DNA from: Loripinus fragilis
Taxonomy: Eukaryota; Mollusca; Bivalvia; Lucinida; Lucinidae
Assembly: GCA_964019695.1 (NCBI GenBank)
Contig: OZ026528.1
Span: 55,706,495 to 55,770,494, forward strand
Direction of reading: 5' to 3'
Length of the DNA: 64,000 bases
Shown piece by piece: positions 20,588 to 29,314 of this stretch (positions are counted from its first letter, which is position 1; each line of letters opens with the position of its first letter). The notes under the pieces were generated by a model, which was not told the DNA's origin, ran no database searches, and saw only the letters and a program-made list of their open reading frames with translations. The translations under genes were made by a program, and so were the position numbers.

Positions 20588-20916
20588 CTATGAAATGTTA
20601 TCATCAGGCATTTTCATGTGGTCAAACAAACGTAAATGCTTGAGGTAATTTCCGCCATCGGAGAATTTCTTTCTGCACGTCCCACAAGTGTAAGGCTTCT
20701 CGCCAGTATGCAATCTACGATGACGTTTCAAACTCCCCGACTGAGTCAAAACTTTGCCACAAATATCGCACTTGAAGCCGTACATCGCCAGCAATGGTCT
20801 ATCATTAGACTCCATGTCCACCTCGGATTCTGTTTCCATTTTGGGTACAATGTTATCTTCCAGCTGGGCTTTTTCTTCTTCGGCTTTCAAAAGACTTGAG
20901 ACAAATTCTTCAGTGC
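20588..20916 (-). CDS. C2H2 zinc-finger 3'-terminal exon (Z5), two fingers
   Basis: The 3' splice site CACTTTAATTGCAG (AG at 20917-20918) leaves GC before codon ACT, the phase shared by all six exons. About 108 residues: an acidic, helical-looking N-terminal stretch (LLKAEEEKAQLEDN), then finger one C-x2-C-x12-H-x3-H and finger two C-x2-C-x12-H-x5-H, joined by the canonical linker TGEKP. The second finger, with GTC-KKFSDGGN-LKHLR, closely matches exon Z6, so these are paralogous alternatives. Stop at 20588. The intact linker and fingers make this one of the better candidates for an active DNA-binding isoform. Confidence 0.8.
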
Positions 20917-20953
20917 CTGCAATTAAAGTGCTTTGTTTGGCCTTGTCTATACT

Positions 20954-21140
20954 TAACCCATAAAGAGCTACCTATAATTTGCAGCAGCAGACACTTTTCC
21001 ATTTTGCTGTGTTTTCAAAAATAACAAAAAGGGATGATATTTCATAAGAATCAATCGTCTCTCATGAAATATCATACCTAATTTTTTTGGGGAAAATTAA
21101 GATGTTGCAAAATTTGTCATCTGCTGCAGTCGTGACTGGC
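20954..21140. repeat. MITE family C, copy 2 (degenerate)
   Basis: AACCCATAAAGAGCTACCTA and TTGTCATCTGCTGCAGTCGT ends with an eroded right terminus. It begins about 36 bp upstream of the Z5 splice site. Confidence 0.7.
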
Positions 21141-21164
21141 CTGTGTCGTCTTTTGATAACATTT

Positions 21165-21320
21165 GCAAACAGTTGCCACCCAGATCAGGTCCATCAAAAT
21201 GTACGGCCTGATCTTGCTCCAAATTATTTGACACTCAGATAGTGTTCCGGAAAGAATTTTTTGAAAGTTAATTTTTAAAAAAAATCAGCAAATAATCATG
21301 AAAAATTACCCAGCATGCAA
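21165..21320. repeat. GATC hairpin
   Basis: CCACCCAGATCAGGTCCATC and GGCCTGATCTTGCTCCAAA form a loose stem, followed by the AAAAATCAGCAAATAATC tail seen beside other family members. Confidence 0.6.
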
Positions 21321-21405
21321 AGATTTAATCCCTTTCTTGATTGATAGATTTCATGTTTCATGTTTAAAAAAATCTTGTGTTTTCAGTTTCATGTTTGAAC
21401 AATCT

Positions 21406-21637
21406 TGTGTTTTCAATTTTGTTTGTTTGTTTGCTTGATTTGATTCTTTACGTCCCATCAACAATCTTTCAGTTATAAAGGGAGGGTCTTCCCGGGTTGA
21501 ACCAGTACTAAGCTAGGATTAATGTTCTTGCTCAAGGACACAACGCAGTGATGCCGGTGAGGCCCAAACCTGCGGCCCCTCGGTCTCGAGTCAAGCACTC
21601 TACCACTGAGCCACTGCGCTCCCTGTGTGTTTTCAAT
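21406..21637 (-). mobile_element. tRNA-derived SINE with 12-bp target duplication
   Basis: The body is about 21418-21625 on the minus strand. The head GGGAGCGCAGTGGCTCAGTG contains an A box and GGTTTGGGCCTCACC a B-box-like block. The 3' end is a GTTT-repeat tail (plus strand TTTGTTTGTTTG). TGTGTTTTCAAT flanks both sides (21406-21417 and 21626-21637). Same family as 25734 and 48097. Confidence 0.82.
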
Positions 21638-21689
21638 CATTTAACAAGTTTGGAAAGGCGTATAAAAGTTGTGCATGTATCACAGGCCT

Positions 21690-21890
21690 TTAGTCAAGAG
21701 TGCGTAACAGAAAAATGATTTTCTTATTTCTCAAACAAAACATATGTTGTGGGTGCTCAAAAGAACCGTCTCAATGAGACGGTTCTTTTGAACACCCAAA
21801 ACATATGCTAAAATTTAAGGTTTAGAAACTATTTACATTTTTACGCTGAAATTTTTTGTTTATCTAAACCTGTGTATCATCTTCCATAAA
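21690..21890. repeat. P1 hairpin MITE, well preserved
   Basis: Core CTCAAAAGAACCGTCTCAAT GAGACGGTTCTTTTGA, outer AACAAAACATATGTTGTGGG and CCCAAAACATATGC. A good family reference copy. Confidence 0.82.
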
Positions 21891-21919
21891 ATTTATCAAG
21901 CAGTTTCGCTGTTCCATTA

Positions 21920-22250
21920 TACATTTTAACTCTTTTTGCATGCTGGGTCATTTTTCATGCCATTGTTGTCCTCTTGACTTTTCAAAATTAAGTTTTTTCC
22001 AAAGATTGCTCCAGGACAGTTTGGATCCAGATGAGGACCTTTCTGTTTGTCCAAACTGCTTGCAAAGGTTATCATTATCAGCAGATGACAAAGTGCTCTC
22101 AGTAAGGCAAAGCTGTGTGGATTTAGTTTGCCACTGAAGATATATTTTGCCATGGAAAACAATGCAGACCCTGATAAAATGCCACATTTGGTCTTAACTG
22201 TTAGCCAGTTATCCATTTATTTCCCAGTCAGCAATGGGTAAATGTCTCAT
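21920..22250. repeat. GATC-type hairpins; no gene
   Basis: TTTGGATCCAGATGAGGACC with CCAAACTG, then GCAGACCCTGATAAAATGCC. Flanks CTTTTTGCATGCTGGGTCAT and CAGATGACAAA also occur at 17350-17530 and 39005-39175. Confidence 0.55.
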
Positions 22251-23205
22251 CAACAGCTATGGTCATATTGGGACAGGGCCAATGCATATAAAGTGTTAAA
22301 ATCTCATGCATAAAAATGCAGTGAAGAAACATTTCAGTGACAATTGGTTTAATATAATAAGTTTTTACTCAACTGTTTTTCTGAATATACATGCAATGCT
22401 GTAGGCTAACAGGATAAAAAATTGGTATGCATTGTGCATAAAAATATTCAGCATGACGAGTGTAAATTTGAGTGCTTGTGTACAATTTATTTAAGTTGAA
22501 AAGTGATCAAATGTGAGGCTCTATACTAAGAAATAAATTTAATTTTTGGAATGTTCATGGAATTCGTGCTTCATGATAACTTTGCAAGAGACCCAAAGTA
22601 TTCATGATTCCAATACATGTAAAGACCAAAAAAGAATTCGGGCTTCACGTTAACTTTGCAAGAGACCCAAAGTATATTTATGATTCCACGAACAGGCCTA
22701 AAATCAAATTTATTGCTTATAAATTATTTACATTTTATTATAAATATCTAAAATATAGAAATTATTTAATTTTTAGGAAAGAAAACAGTTTTGTATTTAA
22801 TATGTAATCAAATTAATGGTTTTGTTGGAGTGTAAACAGCCAGTGTGAACACAGACAGCCTATGGAACACACAAGAGGCTTGTTTTGCACATGCGAATCA
22901 GGTGTGGCTTGCTGACAATCACAAGACAGTGTCACTTCTGGCGAATGAATGTGATGTGATGTGTTGGAATCATGAATGTGATGTTCGAAGCATATTGTAT
23001 GGACAAGTGAGCTTGGCAGCTGTCAATCAAATGTATGTCTTTCATGAGGCTATAAACGGTTGCAAAAATCTAAAGATTCATTAAAGGCTTGCTTTGAAAA
23101 TGTAAATATAGAAGCATGAATGTTGGATTCTATTTATCATATGACACAAAAATTACTTTGAAATCAGGATTTTTGTCCAAAATGCTGAGATTTTGTTATA
23201 CCTCC
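22251..23205. repeat. One direct duplication; otherwise unique, no gene
   Basis: Near 22570-22615 and 22635-22690 the block CTTTGCAAGAGACCCAAAGT plus ATGATTCCA is repeated (64 bp apart). At 23105-23160 there is a short MITE E fragment (ATTCTATTTATCATATGACA). An open stretch at 22845-23084 has no splice context or known domain. Confidence 0.5.
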
Positions 23206-23210
23206 AGTTG

Positions 23211-23403
23211 AACCTGTCTTAAGCCGCCACTCAAAAATAGACAAAACCAAGATCTTATTGACAATTGGTTGCTTAATGAAGGTCGAAAGTATTGCAGAAT
23301 GCTCCCCCTGGAGCATTCGGCAATACTTTTGACCTGCATTAAGCGATACTTGGTATTATTGGTGTTCTTTTTGAGTGGCCGCTTAAGACAGGTTTTACCG
23401 TAT
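23211..23403. repeat. MITE family D, copy 2
   Basis: GAACCTGTCTTAAGCCGCCA and TGGCCGCTTAAGACAGGTTT are the inverse ends; central hairpin GCAGAATGCTCCCCCTGGAG. The outermost left base pairs have diverged (CAGTTGAACC for CAGTAAAACC). Confidence 0.78.
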
Positions 23404-23517
23404 ATGCTATGTTGTTATGGATGTCATTATTGGTAAATTTCCACCTTGGATGGATCAAAGATAGGACGAGTTGTGAAAGGTTACTCAGACTGTAACAGCT
23501 AGCTATTTATAAACCAA

Positions 23518-23932
23518 ATGAGCCGTGACATGTGATTTCCAACAATGTGGCATTTTGACAAGTGTAGACTCAGACAAGCCTATGCAGCCTCCTTTTAAGC
23601 TTAGAAACTCCAAATGATGTTCAGTCAGTAGCTTAACACACTCATAGAATATTCAAGCGACTAGCAAAAGCTCTGGTCAGACTGCGCGTATGCGCAGGCT
23701 GGTCTAAGGCTTTGCTGGTCGCACATCTCACATTGTTGGAAATCCTGTGCAATCTCCTTTTAAGCTTAGAAACTCCAAATGATGTTCAGTCAGTAGCCTA
23801 ACACACTCATAGAATATTCAAGCGACTAGCAAAAGCTCTGATCAGACTGCGCATATGAACAGGCTGGTCTGAGCCTTTGCTGGTCACACATACCACATTG
23901 TTGGAAATCTCATGTCGAGACTCAAATAGCTC
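23518..23932. repeat. MITE family B, tandem copy and a half
   Basis: A full element from AGCCGTGACATGTGATTTCC is followed by a second unit lacking the first ~60 bp (CTCCTTTTAAGCTTAGAAAC occurs at about 23589 and 23752). It ends GGAAATCTCATGTCGAGACT. Unequal exchange is the simplest origin. Confidence 0.78.
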
Positions 23933-24050
23933 CTGCTCATACTATCGATGTTGTACTGAAAACAGATAAGATATAACTGTTATTTCATCTAGGTTTTCAT
24001 TTCTCATGCTACAAATGTACACCATGGGCTCCTCTAACCTTTGATCAGTC

Positions 24051-24265
24051 TTAACCCTTAAAGCGCCATCTATAATTTGCAGCAGACGACAATTGCAAAT
24101 TTTGCAGCTTCTTCAAAAATAACAAATAAGGCATGCTATTTCATGAGAATCGTCTGCTGGCAGACGATTCTCATGAAATTTCATACCTTATTTTTGTCGA
24201 AAATTGGGAAAGATGTAGCGAAATTTGTCGTCTGCTGCAGTCGTGATTGGCGCTTTAAGGGTTAA
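24051..24265. repeat. MITE family C, best preserved copy
   Basis: TTAACCCTTAAAGCGCCATC and GGCGCTTTAAGGGTTAA inverse ends; second arm pair GCAGCAGACGACAATTGC / TTTGTCGTCTGCTGCAG; central perfect hairpin GAGAATCGTCTGCTGG / CAGACGATTCTC. About 215 bp. Confidence 0.85.
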
Positions 24266-25370
24266 GTCCAAATTTACCAGTATAGTCCATGCTAGATAAG
24301 AGTAGGGTGACGAAACAGATTTACAGTTAGAGTATGGAAGAAAACCCTATATTTGTCAAATCGGGTGAATAAAGTACCATAACATGACCAACTACGTAAC
24401 TCTACTCTTATCGAGCACTGACTCTACATAAAGTTACTAAATATGTAAATGACTAGTGACTTTTTATACTACATGGTGTTATACCACTCGCGACATTATA
24501 GATTCTATACTTCTCAATTTTTTGATAAGCATCACATAGACGCCAGTTGGTCGGAAAATGTAAAATAATGTTTTTTGCAGAAAAATGCATAATTTTCTAA
24601 TGGTGATTATTGGGTCCAAAACTTACCATATCAGTAACAAACAGGTTTCAAACGAATATTGAAAGGTTGAAAATGTGCTCCTCCAAAACATTTCATGCCT
24701 CTGATCTTTTGAAATAAGGGAAAAATAAACTTGATTTTTAGGTGAAATTTCCGACCAACGGGCATCCATGGGACCGTTTAGTGATTTGCATAAAATGCTG
24801 CTGACACTGCATTTTCAGTTACCACTGAAAATTTTGTTGAATTTGAAGAAAAAAGTCAAACCTTTATCGAGTGTCAAAGGGGTAAGCTCAGTGCATTGAG
24901 CTCTTTGGAAATCTTTATAGTGAAAGTTCAAAATTACAAAAATCATGAACTTTGTAAATCTAAATCCTAAAACTTGCAATTTACCTATAATCAAGCTTAA
25001 AAGGTCAATTGTCTTTAGATAAACTGAAAATAAATCAGAGAAAGTCAGCCTCAAAATCCTGAATTCTGGAATGATTTGTGAACATTAACCTGTGTTAATA
25101 CCCAAAATATTCAGACTTTTACGATAATTCTCACCAAGCTGATAAAATATGAACCTCTACATGCTGAGGAGATTTATAAAATGGACTGGTAGTGTAGACC
25201 CAGATCAGATCAATTTGATCTGGATTTACACTATTTGCAAAGTCCATCTGTTTACACTTCTGGCTAAAATCTTAGGGCAAATGTCTGAATTTATTGCATG
25301 CCTCCAGATAAGTGTATATATATAGAAAATTCTTTTTCTTATCTCTCAACCAAAACATATGCTGTGGGTA
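24266..25370. repeat. Mostly unique, with MITE H fragment and GATC hairpin
   Basis: 24266-24950 shows nothing supported. About 24955-25075 matches the right part of family H (AGTCAGCCTCAAAATCCTGA). A GATC hairpin, GTAGACCCAGATCAGATC / GATCTGGATTTACAC, lies at 25192-25235. P1 begins near 25325. Confidence 0.55.
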
Positions 25371-25377
25371 CTCAAAA

Positions 25378-27302
25378 CTAGAGGACCTGACGGTCCTGAA
25401 GCGCTCACCTGATCTCCTTAATAATGTTAAAATAGGTAAGACCAACTACAGCTTATAATGCATCATATTTTGTTTTATGGGGGTTGCGGCCATTTTCGTC
25501 AAGTGACTTAAAACAATCTAATGAATACTTCATCAAACAGCCCAGTGATTTCTGAAGAAAAGATGTTTAGATAGGTATGTGGCAGTCCAAATGAGTGGCC
25601 TTGGATAAAAGGTCAAAGGTCAGCTTGACATTTGGTACTTATATAAAACCTTTGTCTTGTTAGTTTAAACATTTCTTGCAAGTATTATGATTTCGGCCTA
25701 AAAAGTTATAGAAAAATGAACAAATTTAAGATTGTTTGTTTGTTTGTTTCATTCTTTACATCCCATCAACAATCTTTCAGTTAAACAGAGACGGGTCTTC
25801 CTGGGTTGAACCAGTACTAAGCTAGGATAAATGTGTCTTGCTCAAGGACCACAACGCAATGACGCCGGTGAGGCTCGAACCCGCGGCCTCTCGGTCTCGA
25901 GTCAAGCACTCTACCACTGTGCCACTGCGCTCCCAACAAATTTAAGATTTTTCCCATATAAATGCATTAGGAATCAAATTTGACCTTGCCATAAAGTAGG
26001 TCAAGGTCAACCTAGATTCATCAGTTGTGCAAATCTGGTAGGGCCCACATCCCCAATGCTACATACCAAGTCCCAAGGCCATTGGCCTTTTGGTTCCAGG
26101 GAAGAAGATATTTAAGGGTTTTTACCATATATGGGCATGGTGGCCATCTTGGTCATGTGACCAGTACAATTGGTATAAATTTTGGCTAACCTATCATAAG
26201 GAGTCTTCATATGAGATTCGAGTTCAATTGGCCTAGTGGTTTCTGAGGAAACTATGTTTTAATGTGTTGATGGGACTCCAATATGAGCGACCTTGGCTGA
26301 AAAGTTTAAGGTCAACCTTGACCTTTGGAACTTATTTATAGCCATTGTCTCATTAGATTTAACATATCATGTGAGAATAATGACTTTGGCTTCAACAGTA
26401 TTCAAAAAATCAACTTTTCAAAAAAAAAATCCCATTTAAATGCATTAGGAAGCAAATTTGACCTTGACGTTAAGTAGGTCAAGGTCAACTTAGGATCATC
26501 ATTTGAACAAACTTGGTAGGCCCCACATCCCCAATGCTACATACCAAGTCCCAAGGGCACCGGCCTTCTGGTTCTGGAGAAGAAGATTTTTAAAGGGTTT
26601 TTACCATATATGGGCGTGGGGGTCATCTTGGTCATGTGACCAAAACATTTTGTATAAATTTTGGCTAACTTATCATAAGGAGTCTTCACATGAAATTTGA
26701 GTTCAATTGGGCCAATGGTTTGTTAGAAAACTTTGTTTTAATATATAGATGGGGCTCCAATATGAGCAACTTAGCTGAAAGGTCAAAGGTCAACCTTGAC
26801 CTTTGGAACTTATTTATAGCCATTGTCTCATTAGGTTAAACATATCAAGTGAGAATAATGACTTTGGCCTCAACAGTATTCAAAAAAATCAACTTTTCAA
26901 AAAAATTCCCATTTAAATGCAATAGAAAGCAAATTTGACCTTGATGTTAAGTAGGTCAAGGTCAACCTAGGATCATCATTTGAATAACATTGGTAGGCCC
27001 CACATCCCCAATGCTACATACCAAGTCCCGAGGTCATCGGCCTTCTGGTTCTGGGGAAGAAGATTTTTAAAGGGTTTTTACCATATATGGGCATGGCGGC
27101 CATCATGGTCATGTGACCAGGACCATTTGAACAAACTTTCTTTCCCGCGTCCTAAGGAGTCTCCATATGAAATTTGAGTTTGATTGGCCCAGTGGTTTCA
27201 GAGGAGAAGATGTTTGAAATTGTGGACGGACGGACGGACGACAGACGCCGGAGTGACTGGTATACTATTAGCTCACCCATGAGCCTTCGGCTCAGGTGAG
27301 CT
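25378..27302. mobile_element. Rep A copy 3, with a SINE inside
   Basis: Left end CTAGAGGACCTGACGGTCCT, right end AGCTCACCCATGAGCCTTCG GCTCAGGTGAGCT. Three ~480-bp units, marked by TTTTTACCATATATGGGC near 26120, 26600 and 27078. An ACGGACGGACG tract precedes the end. A SINE interrupts it at 25734. The boundary within P1 gives precise element ends; the target may have been an A-rich tetranucleotide, as left and right borders both touch AAAA-like bases. Confidence 0.85.
25719..25949 (-). mobile_element. tRNA-derived SINE with perfect 15-bp target duplication
   Basis: AACAAATTTAAGATT occurs at 25719-25733 and 25935-25949, bracketing a 201-bp body. On the minus strand the body starts GGGAGCGCAGTGGCACAGTG (A box within), has GGTTCGAGCCTCACC (B box), and ends in a GAAACAAACAAACAAAC tail. 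The perfect duplication shows a fairly young retroposition into Rep A, relying on an unseen LINE. Confidence 0.9.
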
Positions 27303-27475
27303 CATAAACCTCTCATTGAGACATTTAGTTTGAGCACCCGAAAACACTGATAGATTACAATATAATTGTTTTTGTTTGTTTGTTTTTGATCATAATTTTA
27401 CACTACAGTCATGCCAACCAAGAGTGACAGTGACGTAATATTTTGTTTACATTTGTTTAGTAAAACATTAACTTG

Positions 27476-28296
27476 TGTACCACTGTCAATATCTATGAGC
27501 ACGGTACCAATCAACAAGTGTGATTACTGATCAAAGTCTATACTGTTCCTCCGCGTTGTGTATTTTTTCTTAAGTCAATGATTAACAACCCTGAATTTTG
27601 TCAATTTATTTTACAAGTCCAAAGTGGAGTGATTTATTTTTATAATTTAATAATATTTTTTAGAAACCCGACTGTCCAAAACCTTTCCCAATTTCACTCT
27701 CTTGTGTCAAGCCAAAAAACTCCTGTGGAAATGGATGCACCCCGGTTTTGAGGTATCTCCAATCCCATCTGTTCATAGAAGCGTATTTTCTATTGGTTAT
27801 CGGTAAAGGTTAGGATAGTAGAGCCATTTCGATTGGTCGAAATGAAATTCACAATTATCATGGTCACATTAAACCCCTGCTACGCCGAAGAACCTGAACC
27901 AATTTATGTTTTTATCAATTGTCATTCTAATGACGCCAAACTATGGCAAACGTTTCCATTCGAAACACAAACAGTGCAGACCTGATCAGACAGCTTCACC
28001 AGAAGCCAACTGTTCTGAGTCTGCAGTGTATTGAAATATTGTATGGCGCAGCAAGGTCGGATATACAACCCTTTACTGAACTCTATAGCCTACCATTAAC
28101 AACCCTTCAGCTAGCTATATAAGTGTTTATTGGGAGACACTAAAAATAAGATCAAACGAATCGTGATATTTCTGATAGGTTGACCCTTATTAACTTCAGT
28201 TAATGAGCTGTCCACTTGAGTATTTCATAACTGCTGAAATTGGGCACATACATGCCATTACATGAATAAAAAGTACCTATACACAAAAGTGTTACA
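27476..28296 (-). repeat. 3' LTR
   Basis: 821 bp. Reading along its full length I found no difference from the other LTR. It contains a GATC hairpin like those dispersed in the host (27969-28030) and, on the minus strand, AATAAA at 28126-28131, a possible polyadenylation signal, next to ACTTATATAG. Confidence 0.95.
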
Positions 28297-28304
28297 TCCC
28301 TCCC
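28297..28304 (-). promoter_or_regulatory. Polypurine tract
   Basis: On the minus strand GGGAGGGA directly abuts the 3' LTR start TGTAAC. It is the expected primer for plus-strand DNA synthesis. Confidence 0.85.
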
Positions 28305-28413
28305 GAACCTACAAGACAATCGCATGAGGCATAAGATTTACGCCTCGCGCGATTTTCTACAAAAATAATATTCAGGAAGGCATGTAACATGTAAGTCACA
28401 TATACACATAAGT

Positions 28414-28716
28414 TCACATTGGGGTCTCTTCATTTGTCGTTTCACTGTCCTGGAGGTCCTCGGTAGATGTAGCTTTAGTGGCTCTGTCAACGTCATTCCT
28501 GGTTTTCCATGCGATAAGCGATTCTAATAGTGTGGATTCCTCCACTCCCTGGTTTAACTTATGTTCTATGAATTCTGTCACCAGATGAATTCCCAGAATA
28601 CACGATCTGAGTGGCTGTAGTAAATCAATATTATAAAGCTGGTACAGTTCTTCCAATAATTCTTTAGCACGTGCTGGATCAGTAGGCGTACTTGGGCTGG
28701 CTATTCCTTGAGACAT
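28414..28716 (-). CDS. Accessory ORF B of the retroelement, unknown function
   Basis: A 100-residue acidic protein if it starts at the methionine at 28716. The frame is open to an upstream ATG at 28740, but a 3' splice-site sequence (CTATTATTCTTTCAG, AG at 28722-28723) ends five bases before the inner ATG, which favours the inner start on a spliced message. It contains a helical, leucine-rich middle (ELLEELYQLYNIDLLQPLRS) and an acidic Ser/Thr-rich tail (TSTEDLQDSETTNEETPM). No signal peptide, membrane segment, zinc site or nuclear localisation signal. I recognise no family. It lies 98 bp beyond ORF A and 110 bp before the polypurine tract, the place where complex retroviruses keep regulatory genes; that parallel is positional only. 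Confidence 0.6.
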   Translation of the reverse strand: MSQGIASPSTPTDPARAKELLEELYQLYNIDLLQPLRSCILGIHLVTEFIEHKLNQGVEESTLLESLIAWKTRNDVDRATKATSTEDLQDSETTNEETPM

Positions 28717-28721
28717 GGCTT

Positions 28722-28736
28722 CTGAAAGAATAATAG
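28722..28736 (-). promoter_or_regulatory. Candidate 3' splice site for ORF B
   Basis: Minus strand CTATTATTCTTTCAG, pyrimidine-rich with AG at 28722-28723, followed by AAGCC and the ATG at 28716. Confidence 0.55.
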
Positions 28737-28814
28737 TCATTGTTCAACATCATAGTCTTGTTTTTATGGCAGTCTTCTCATACCAGTGAGATTGATGGTA
28801 TCATACACTGGTAC

Positions 28815-29267
28815 TCATTGATGCTCATGCATAGCTTGAAATGCCATGGACCACATAACCCTTGTCTCTATGAAGTAGGGGTCAATATATGACTTAAACT
28901 CATACTCTGTCTCAGAAAACATCTGACTACATAAATGGAAACATAATAGCCAGTACAGGTATCTCGGTGAAACCCCTTGAATCTCAAGCAATGGCAACGC
29001 CTTCTCGATTAATTCCTTGGCATGCATACACATGCCAATCAATGTCTGTACGTCGTCAGCTTCCCTCGGAAAGTTTGAAGTAATTTTGTCGACCACAATG
29101 TCTGTGAACACCTGCTCAGGCTTGCTCATAATCGGACGATGCTCATTCTCTCGAAAGTTAGAGATGTTTAAGTTTATCCATCGTTTCAGCTCTTCTCTCC
29201 CTTTATTCAGGTCAATCAGCATGTTAAAGGTGTCCCAGCAATTTACGTATCTAGCGTCGAGTTCCAT
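28815..29267 (-). CDS. Accessory ORF A of the retroelement, unknown function
   Basis: 150 residues starting at an ATG four bases (GTC plus G) after a 3' splice-site sequence (AG at 29271-29272). It appears globular and mainly helical, with cysteines and many aromatic residues in the second half (YLYWLLCFHLCSQMF). No signal peptide, no charged low-complexity tail, no CxxC zinc motif. I do not recognise it. It begins 47 bp after the env stop, on the same strand and within the LTR element, and is intact while flanking host repeats are eroded. It could be a regulatory or host-interaction factor, or a captured host domain; neither can be decided from sequence alone. Confidence 0.65.
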   Translation of the reverse strand: MELDARYVNCWDTFNMLIDLNKGREELKRWINLNISNFRENEHRPIMSKPEQVFTDIVVDKITSNFPREADDVQTLIGMCMHAKELIEKALPLLEIQGVSPRYLYWLLCFHLCSQMFSETEYEFKSYIDPYFIETRVMWSMAFQAMHEHQ

Positions 29268-29270
29268 GAC

Positions 29271-29293
29271 CTGAAACCAAGTGGAGGTAAAGC
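29271..29293 (-). promoter_or_regulatory. Candidate 3' splice site for ORF A
   Basis: Minus strand GCTTTACCTCCACTTGGTTTCAG, a pyrimidine-rich run ending in CAG and followed by GTC-ATG. Confidence 0.6.
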
Positions 29294-29314
29294 ATCTGGT
29301 TTAGTAATTTTCAA

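Larger units (their letters stand above)
25325..27365. repeat. P1 MITE split by Rep A copy 3
   Basis: The left half reads AACCAAAACATATGCTGTGG GTACTCAAAA at 25348-25377. The right half resumes at 27303 with ATAAACCTCTCATTGAGACA then TTTGAGCACCCGAAAACAC. In intact P1 copies these halves are contiguous, so Rep A inserted into the P1 hairpin. Confidence 0.8.

Noticed and set aside
25870..25934. tRNA gene
   Set aside because: A and B boxes are present, but the sequence continues into a SINE body with a tail and target duplications, and the cloverleaf stems do not form.
26503..26700. Recurrent 65-codon open stretch in Rep A units (also at 26980-27177 and 44023-44220)
   Set aside because: Found in the same place of several Rep A units only because the DNA is repeated. 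Other units carry stops, the reverse strand is sometimes equally open, and no domain is recognised.
29017..29274. Plus-strand open frames across the retroelement (also 29322-29582, 31011-31235, 32418-32696, 36252-36449, 36513-36728)
   Set aside because: They are antisense shadows of env, pol, gag and ORF A, which have domains and intact long frames.
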